The notes under the pieces were generated by a model that did no database searches, had not been told where the DNA came from, and was given only the letters and a program-made list of their open reading frames with translations. Made by a program: the position numbers and the translations under genes. A stretch of DNA of 64,000 nt from Paralvinella palmiformis (taxonomy: Eukaryota; Annelida; Polychaeta; Terebellida; Alvinellidae): positions 412,501-476,500 of the forward strand of contig JAODUP010000011.1 in assembly GCA_025642065.1 (NCBI GenBank), written 5' to 3'. Positions 58,690 through 64,000 of the stretch are shown here, piece by piece; within the stretch, counting starts at the first letter, position 1, and each line of letters starts with the position of its first letter.

Positions 58690-59914
58690 GTGTGTGATTT
58701 CAAAAGAAACATCAACGAAATTTACGATCAAATACTCTCATATAAATATAATGAACACACCAGGACAAATACCCACAGTTAACGAGAGAGTAACAAATAA
58801 GTATTGCTATTGACATAATATATAAAAACCCAAAGTTGACACCGAGTATTTGACACAGTAAACAATTAATAACACTAATACAATCTAATAATCCGAGGCT
58901 AAATAGTGTAATGAAATCATATGTACTTATATAAACAGAAAAAATATTTTTATGACTCAGATGATTTATTGGTAAACGCATAAGCAAACATATACTAACC
59001 CTAAACTGCCAATCGGTATATACAAGAAACACACATTTATTATTAATAACTTATTCTGTAAACTGCTTTTAGTGCAGTGAGTCTGATAAAGTTCAAAAAC
59101 TAGTGTCAAAGATGTTTCCTTTGTATACAATGACTAATTTGCTATTACGAAAACTGACGGGCTAACGACATTGACATAACATTATACTTACCTGATAAAA
59201 CTCGATTTACACTTGATTCTTGCAATAGTAGAATCAATATAACACCTTTATTTTAGCAGAACATGACCTATCCACTCCGGTGTCCCTCATCTACAGCCCC
59301 TAGATATCTAGGGTCAGAAGTAGTGACGCCCACCGGAAATGTTGACCCATTCGTAACATTTTAGGGGTGGTCTAAAGGTAACACTTTGGAGTGAAAGGTG
59401 ATATACGTAAGCCTTGGTATGGTGTTTGTTTACTTTAATGTGAGCTTCTATAGCAATTTGTGAAATCAGATAAGTCACATGACGTCAACAAGGGGGTAAT
59501 ATAGATTTATTTTTACTCATGAATACGTTGTTCTATTTTACTTATCCTTGGGTGTCTTTATAGACCAATGTTTTATACCCGACTGCTGGACACTTCGTCC
59601 CAAATAAATAAATAGCCCTTCGCACAGTTCGTCCCAGATGACTTGGGGTTGTTTGCTGTAATTAGTAGAGGTGAAAATGTCCCATTTTGAAAACAGATAT
59701 CGTCGGAAATTTCAATACAGTAGTTTATTATTTAAAAAATGTCGATCTACGTTGAATCTATTAATCTGACCTATATTCCAGAATTGGACTCTTCGATGAC
59801 ATTTGAACCAAAGTTACGTTGCTTTGACTTGTATACATAACACATGTAGAACTAGCAAAGAAATCTAGATGACTAATAAGTTAAGCCGACACTAACCAGT
59901 GTGAAAACATTTAA
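58690..59914. other. Gene-less stretch
   Basis: AT-rich. The minus frame 58712-59032 is hydrophobic but has no family motif or splice sites and is probably chance in AT-rich sequence. Confidence 0.5.
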
Positions 59915-60276
59915 CTGTGACCTGGTTTTGTTGTTCGGGGAGAATCCCCAGGCTGTCGCTTAATCAGCACAGCCTCTATGTTGGAGTGGTTGAGAAATTC
60001 CTCCCCCACCACTCACAGGGGAGCAGTACGGAAAGATGGAGCCGAAATACCCTGAGGGTGGTCACTGCCAGAGTGTTTTTTTACGTCCTCAGGGGGGTTT
60101 GTAACGTCCCCTTTTTTTAAAAATAATTCAGTGGAGACGGCAGCGCCATTTAACGTGGTCAGCCACCCACGATGTAGTGAGCCGAGAAATTAATCCCTGG
60201 AAAAGTTTCGACCTCTTACGGGGTTCGAACCTGCGACCGTTGGTGCCGGGTGCTTAACCGCTAAGGCCACCGGAGC
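59915..60276 (-). mobile_element. SINE family B, full-length copy
   Basis: About 360 bp, minus orientation: tRNA-like head 'ggtggccttagcggttaag' (box A) and CAGGTTCGAACCCCG (box B), then 'aagaggtcgaaacttttcc', 'taaatggcgctgccgtctcc', 'ggggacgttacaaacc', 'accctcagggtatttcggct' and a long tail ending near CCAGG. Matches the plus copy at 37163-37415. Confidence 0.85.
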
Positions 60277-60347
60277 TAACTGTGACCTATTAAATGTAGC
60301 GATATTTATAGCACGTAGATTGCTATGTTTAGTGTTGATGTTTAGGG

Positions 60348-60668
60348 TTGATGTTTTGTGGCCACAAGAAAAGATAAATCGTCCGAGCGACCTCCAAGGG
60401 TAATGAGGTGAAGTGAAAGATGAAACACCCTTCAGACATGAACACAGGCGCCTCCGTGGTCTAGTTGGTAGCGCGTTGGACCACGGATCACTACCATCTG
60501 AGTTCAAATCTCGGCGTGGGCATGCCTGAAGGGTGTTTCATCTTTGGCTTCGCTTTATTATCTTTGGAGGCCGCTCGGCCTATTTAGCCTACCTTATGTA
60601 CGCCTAGATTTGAACTCAGGTACTTGAGATCTGTGGCCAACCGTGCTACCAATAAGACCGTGGAGGCT
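60348..60668 (-). mobile_element. SINE family A copy split by another SINE
   Basis: The tail and body half is at 60348-60441 and the tRNA-like head half at 60604-60668, in the order expected of one minus-oriented copy. A plus-oriented copy of the same family lies between them. Confidence 0.7.
60450..60603 (+). mobile_element. SINE family A, intact-looking copy inserted in another
   Basis: Starts 'gcctccgtggtctagttggt' (box A) 'agcgcgttgg', box B 'gttcaaatctcgg', then 'gcctgaagggtgtttcatct', 'ggaggccgctcggcctattt' and 'agcctaccttatgtac'. This is the best head sequence of the family in the window. Confidence 0.88.
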
Positions 60669-60669
60669 T

Positions 60670-61160
60670 TCTGGATTGCTATGTAATTTGAACTGTGAAC
60701 GATTTAGACACATTTGATTGAGCTCGAAATATGGAGTGTTTATGATAGAAATATGATAACTATGAAAAACGAATGTCATAATATCGTTCACTGTGAGTTC
60801 TTTCGTAGCGAATTCGCTGAAGGCCATTACATTTATAGTCAGTCATGCCATATGACAAGTAGTTACAACAGTATATATATATATATGAAATACAATATAG
60901 GCATTAATTAATGTCTATAGTCTAATGTCTGCATATGTTTCTTGTATTAAAATTTGATTTAGCCTATGGTTGCTCTTAATGTGGTATACGTAGTAGGCAT
61001 CGAAATAAATAATTTTAAATATATAAACAATCCAGACTCCTTACTGACTAGCAAGAAGTTCCTCGATAAACAACGCTGATGTTTTTAGGGATTTGAGATA
61101 ATGAAGTACATTTGGTTTTTCTGTTGCGCAATAATCACATAGAATCTATAGAATTGACCT
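60670..61160. other. No gene seen
   Basis: AT-rich intergenic sequence with a short AT run at 60869-60885. Confidence 0.5.

Positions 61161-61201
<41 letters not shown>
61161..61201. repeat. (CA)n microsatellite
   Basis: About 20 CA units at the left edge of the first duplicated block. Confidence 0.95.
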
Positions 61202-61202
<1 letters not shown>

Positions 61203-61295
61203 TATAACAAAATCAACACACACAAACATATATATATAATTTTATATAAATTATAATAAAATGAACATATATATATATAAATGATAATAACAAAT

Positions 61296-61336
<41 letters not shown>

Positions 61337-61441
61337 CAAAATCAACAGGGTTAAATATACCTAAGACTCACCTGTTTAATAATGTATTTAAGACATTGAT
61401 ATTTTTCATGTTTAAAGGTTCACCTATATTTGTAATGAAAA
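61195..61441. repeat. Direct repeat, left copy
   Basis: Begins 'acacattataacaaaatcaa' and ends 'cctatatttgtaatgaaaat'. It includes AT runs and 'cagggttaaatatacctaag'. The right copy at 62525-62779 is nearly identical outside the AT runs. No TG...CA ends, so an LTR pair is unlikely. Confidence 0.93.
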
Positions 61442-62290
61442 TGTTAATATATAGAACGGCAATTCCGCCATAACGGTCTGCTAAAGCGCCGATATAAATT
61501 GTTATAATAGTGACGAGTAGGTCATAGTATTTATTGGATTTGTATGTTTATGAGGTATTTGACCCTCCAGCAAATATCACAAGGCATATTATGCTGCGGT
61601 TGAGAAAGTTCCGTTTTCTATGCGTGGAGACTATATTTCCCTGTATTCAAGAAAAGTTGACCTAGAGCTGTATAATCCATGTACTATTTGCGTCTTTGGA
61701 GGCACGCCGTTTAAGTGTTTGGTTTGGTTATCCAGCATTTAAATGACTGTAGCAGGCACAGTACGCTCTTAAAACAGTATAAGTACTCCTGACTCAGGAA
61801 TAGAAACACTGCATCGCATCTCGAGCGGTGGCATTGGACACGGCTCGCGTGGTTGGTGTGTTTTATATAACAAGTTTACTTGTATATAAAATTCACCTTG
61901 GTTGTATGTGGGAATAGAATTATCTTTCCTAGTTCCAGTTATGTCCAGTTTGTACTATGACATTCAAGATTAGCTCTAATCTGCTTGTCATAAATAACAT
62001 TTAAGAACTACAATAGTTAGAATAGCATAAATTAGGTCAGGTTTGAAAATAATTCAAACAGTACGGAAGCTATGGCGCGCTATTAAGCTCTGCTTCAGCG
62101 CAGATGTCAGTCTTTTAATAGCAATTAAGATAAACAGTTTTAATAGTAGTCGCTTCGTGACGCCTGCCCGTTGTAAAAACTGATCTTTGAAGACAGTGAC
62201 AATTGGGTTATATGATTTATATAGTATTGCTTTGAAGAAAGATACAGCAATTAAACAATAGCTATAAATAGGGCTGCTTAGATAATTAAT
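61442..62290. other. Spacer between the direct repeats
   Basis: No gene recognised. It may be the 3' untranslated region of the candidate exon at 62291-62512. Confidence 0.3.
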
Positions 62291-62512
62291 CTAAACATTC
62301 TCACTACTGCCGTGATCTGACTTGGGTGTTCTACTCCCAAACTCCACGGCTGTAGGTGATTCGCTTTTTGTTTTTGCTTGGCGGCTTAGGGACTGGTGAG
62401 ACATTACACATGTCTCAGCAAGAAAAGTCGCCACTCTGGATTCAGTCCCCTGAAGAAACGTCCAGAGTTCGAATTCACGGTTCGAGATTCTCTGTGCCTG
62501 TGCCTTATTATA
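62291..62512 (-). CDS. Possible terminal exon of an unrecognised gene
   Basis: After a TGTGTGTTTTAG acceptor the minus strand stays open for 73 codons to TAG. The peptide starts VYNKAQAQRISNREFELWTF and ends in a Ser/Thr/Lys-rich tail ('TPKSDHGSSENV'). The balanced composition in such AT-rich DNA suggests real coding sequence. There is no domain match and no upstream exon was found before the window edge. Confidence 0.3.
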   Translation of the reverse strand, partial: YNKAQAQRISNREFELWTFLQGTESRVATFLAETCVMSHQSLSRQAKTKSESPTAVEFGSRTPKSDHGSSENV

Positions 62513-62524
62513 CACAGCTAAAAC

Positions 62525-62625
62525 ACACATTATAACAAAATCAACACACACAAACATATATATATAATTTTATATAAATTATAATAAAATGAACATATAT
62601 ATATATAAATGATAATAACAAATAA

Positions 62626-62673
<48 letters not shown>

Positions 62674-62779
62674 CAAAATCAACAGGGTTAAATATACCTA
62701 AGACTCACCTGTTTAATAATGTATTTAAGACATTGATATTTTTCATGTTTAAAGGTTCACCTATATTTGTAATGAAAAT
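62525..62779. repeat. Direct repeat, right copy
   Basis: Second copy of 61195-61441, same orientation, about 1.33 kb away. It begins directly beside the acceptor of the candidate exon. Confidence 0.93.
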
Positions 62780-63027
62780 TTTTTATATGTAAATCACATC
62801 AGAATTACACGTTTATATGTCATTCTATGAAATAGCTCATTACTATTATTATTCCAATTCATTTTGAAATCTCCAAGTAGTAGTAGTAATAACTACCAAC
62901 TACCTTCAAATTGAATTGTCTTGAACAGAAATGACATATCAGTGAGAATGATTGGGAATTCTGTGAATGTAGAAAGTACTGAATGTTCGAAATAAACTAC
63001 AACCCGTACACCGTATTGTCTGCTATT

Positions 63028-63040
63028 TGTGTGTGTGTGT

Positions 63041-63083
<43 letters not shown>
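63028..63083. repeat. (GT)n(CT)n microsatellite
   Basis: Short GT run, then about 20 CT units. A GT run resumes near 63089-63107. Confidence 0.95.
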
Positions 63084-63085
<2 letters not shown>

Positions 63086-63283
63086 GTATGTGTGTGCGTG
63101 TGTGTGTCAAGATGGTGTGGTGTTACATTGAAGGCCCCGCTGGTATGAATGCTCTACACATAGGCCTATGACATTTTCCTTGAAATATAAAACTTAATCT
63201 TTGCAAATTGACAATACTATAAACTATATGTGACAATAAATTGCTAGTTATGCACCCTATTGTTTCCATTATAAAATAATCTA

Positions 63284-63287
<4 letters not shown>

Positions 63288-63339
<52 letters not shown>

Positions 63340-63376
63340 ATATATATATATTTATATATATATATATATATATATT
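63288..63376. repeat. (CT)n(AT)n microsatellite
   Basis: About 23 CT units followed by AT units broken by one TTTA. Confidence 0.95.
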
Positions 63377-63602
63377 TTTAAGAAAAAAAAAGGCAGTTTC
63401 AAAATATAGTATGTTGATTTCATGAAGTCACTATTTAAACCCTATTTTACACTGGAAAATTACTGAATGCTTTTGGCTGATTAACATAAAGGTAATTGGA
63501 AAATTGAATGCCAAAATTCCTGTTTTAGTTTATTTTCTGGTGATTATAAAGGGACTTGATACTGTACTAGCAAGAGACATTTATGAAGGGATATATTTAG
63601 TT

Positions 63603-63738
63603 TAAAACAAGACATTACGCCATATTCAATGATTGTTACCTGGAGATGTGAATATGTGAATACTCCAAGCATTACATCACCACTTGGAGGTAATACAGTC
63701 TCACGTCGGGCAAGTATCACTATCAATGTGTCAATGTT
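63603..63738 (+). CDS. Possible exon, immunoglobulin-like strand pattern
   Basis: After an acceptor-like 'gggatatatttag' at 63590-63602 the plus strand reads 'LKQDITPYSMIVTWRCEYVN', then 'GNTVSRRASITINVS' and a stop at about 63750. A W-x-C followed by an alternating A-S-I-T-I-N-V strand is reminiscent of the F and G strands of an Ig-like domain. No partner cysteine is visible and no neighbouring exon lies in the window, so this is weak. Confidence 0.2.
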
Positions 63739-63754
63739 AGATTGGTGTTAGCCC

Positions 63755-64000
63755 GAAATATTATCAGTTTTTAAAACACTCCGTTTCGCCAACTTCCGGT
63801 CGATCATTACTGATTGTTGTCAAAACACTTAAATCATATTGTTTGTGCTTAACATGCCATTCTTAAAATTTAAATACTGGGCCTCATGCTGATGTGATTG
63901 GTCAACGCCGAAACAATGGTTTTCCAATTTAATAATTACAGCTATTGTGGGCGCTGTTGTTGAATACTTGTACGAATGCATTTAATGTCGAGTAATGTTA
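63755..64000. other. No gene seen
   Basis: Window end; nothing supported. Confidence 0.5.

Noticed and set aside
58712..59032. Hydrophobic minus frame as a membrane protein
   Set aside because: AT-rich DNA gives hydrophobic frames by chance; no family motif or splice signals.
60450..60530. tRNA gene (box A and box B present)
   Set aside because: The sequence continues into a body and tail shared with many copies, and does not form a normal acceptor stem. It is a SINE head.
61195..62779. Pair of LTRs around a retrotransposon
   Set aside because: No TG...CA ends, primer-binding site, or gag/pol text between the copies.

Overview
This is a gene-poor, AT-rich piece of an animal nuclear genome, most likely from a lophotrochozoan and probably a gastropod or other mollusc. 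The evidence is introns with GT/AG boundaries, tRNA-derived SINEs, several non-LTR retrotransposon lineages, a short-LTR Gypsy element, hAT-like and TA-flanked DNA elements, very many (AT)n/(AC)n microsatellites, and a divergent nicotinic-type receptor of the kind expanded in molluscs. Species cannot be read from the sequence alone. There is no bacterial gene organisation.

Two spliced host genes can be assembled, both on the minus strand. (1) 24275 down to 17821: a secreted midkine/pleiotrophin-like protein. A signal-peptide exon is followed by five exons, each carrying one four-cysteine module (C-x10-11-C-x20-21-C-x9-C). All the introns assembled are phase 1, so every module exon is symmetrical. 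Modules 1 and 2 are a recent duplication that includes intron flanks. The 3' end is not certain. (2) 32873 down to 29688: a complete Cys-loop ligand-gated channel subunit in seven coding exons. It runs from signal peptide through the ligand-binding domain, the Cys loop and M1 to M4 to the stop. All splice phases agree except for one frameshift in the M1 exon.

The rest is mostly mobile DNA. 0.6-9.4 kb: three degraded LINE bodies, an unrecognised degraded ORF family, and a solo LTR in a LINE tail. 12-16 kb: a SINE and unrecognised coding-like scraps. 24-27 kb: SINEs, a Tc1/mariner scrap and an L1/Tx1-like scrap. 33-37 kb: SINEs, a 74-bp tandem array and a 455-bp hAT-like element. 38.1-40.9 kb: a deleted Gypsy element with both LTRs, a primer-binding site complementary to tRNA-Leu, and a 5-bp target duplication. 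42.5-43.4 kb: an inverted-repeat element with a broken THAP domain. 45.0-46.1, 49.7-50.8 and 56.2-57.2 kb: three more hAT-like elements with 8-bp target duplications. 54.1-56.1 kb: a LINE with a mutated catalytic motif. 57.5-58.5 kb: a TA-flanked pogo/Tigger-like element. 59.9-60.7 kb: SINEs, one apparently nested in another. 61.2-62.8 kb: a direct duplication next to a possible terminal exon. Long stretches between these show no gene.

The most unusual items are the five-module midkine-like gene, the frameshifted receptor, the Gypsy element whose nucleocapsid is joined in frame to RNase H, and the four hAT-like elements with four unrelated subterminal repeat motifs. Assignments come from reading motifs and splice phases by eye; no database search was run.
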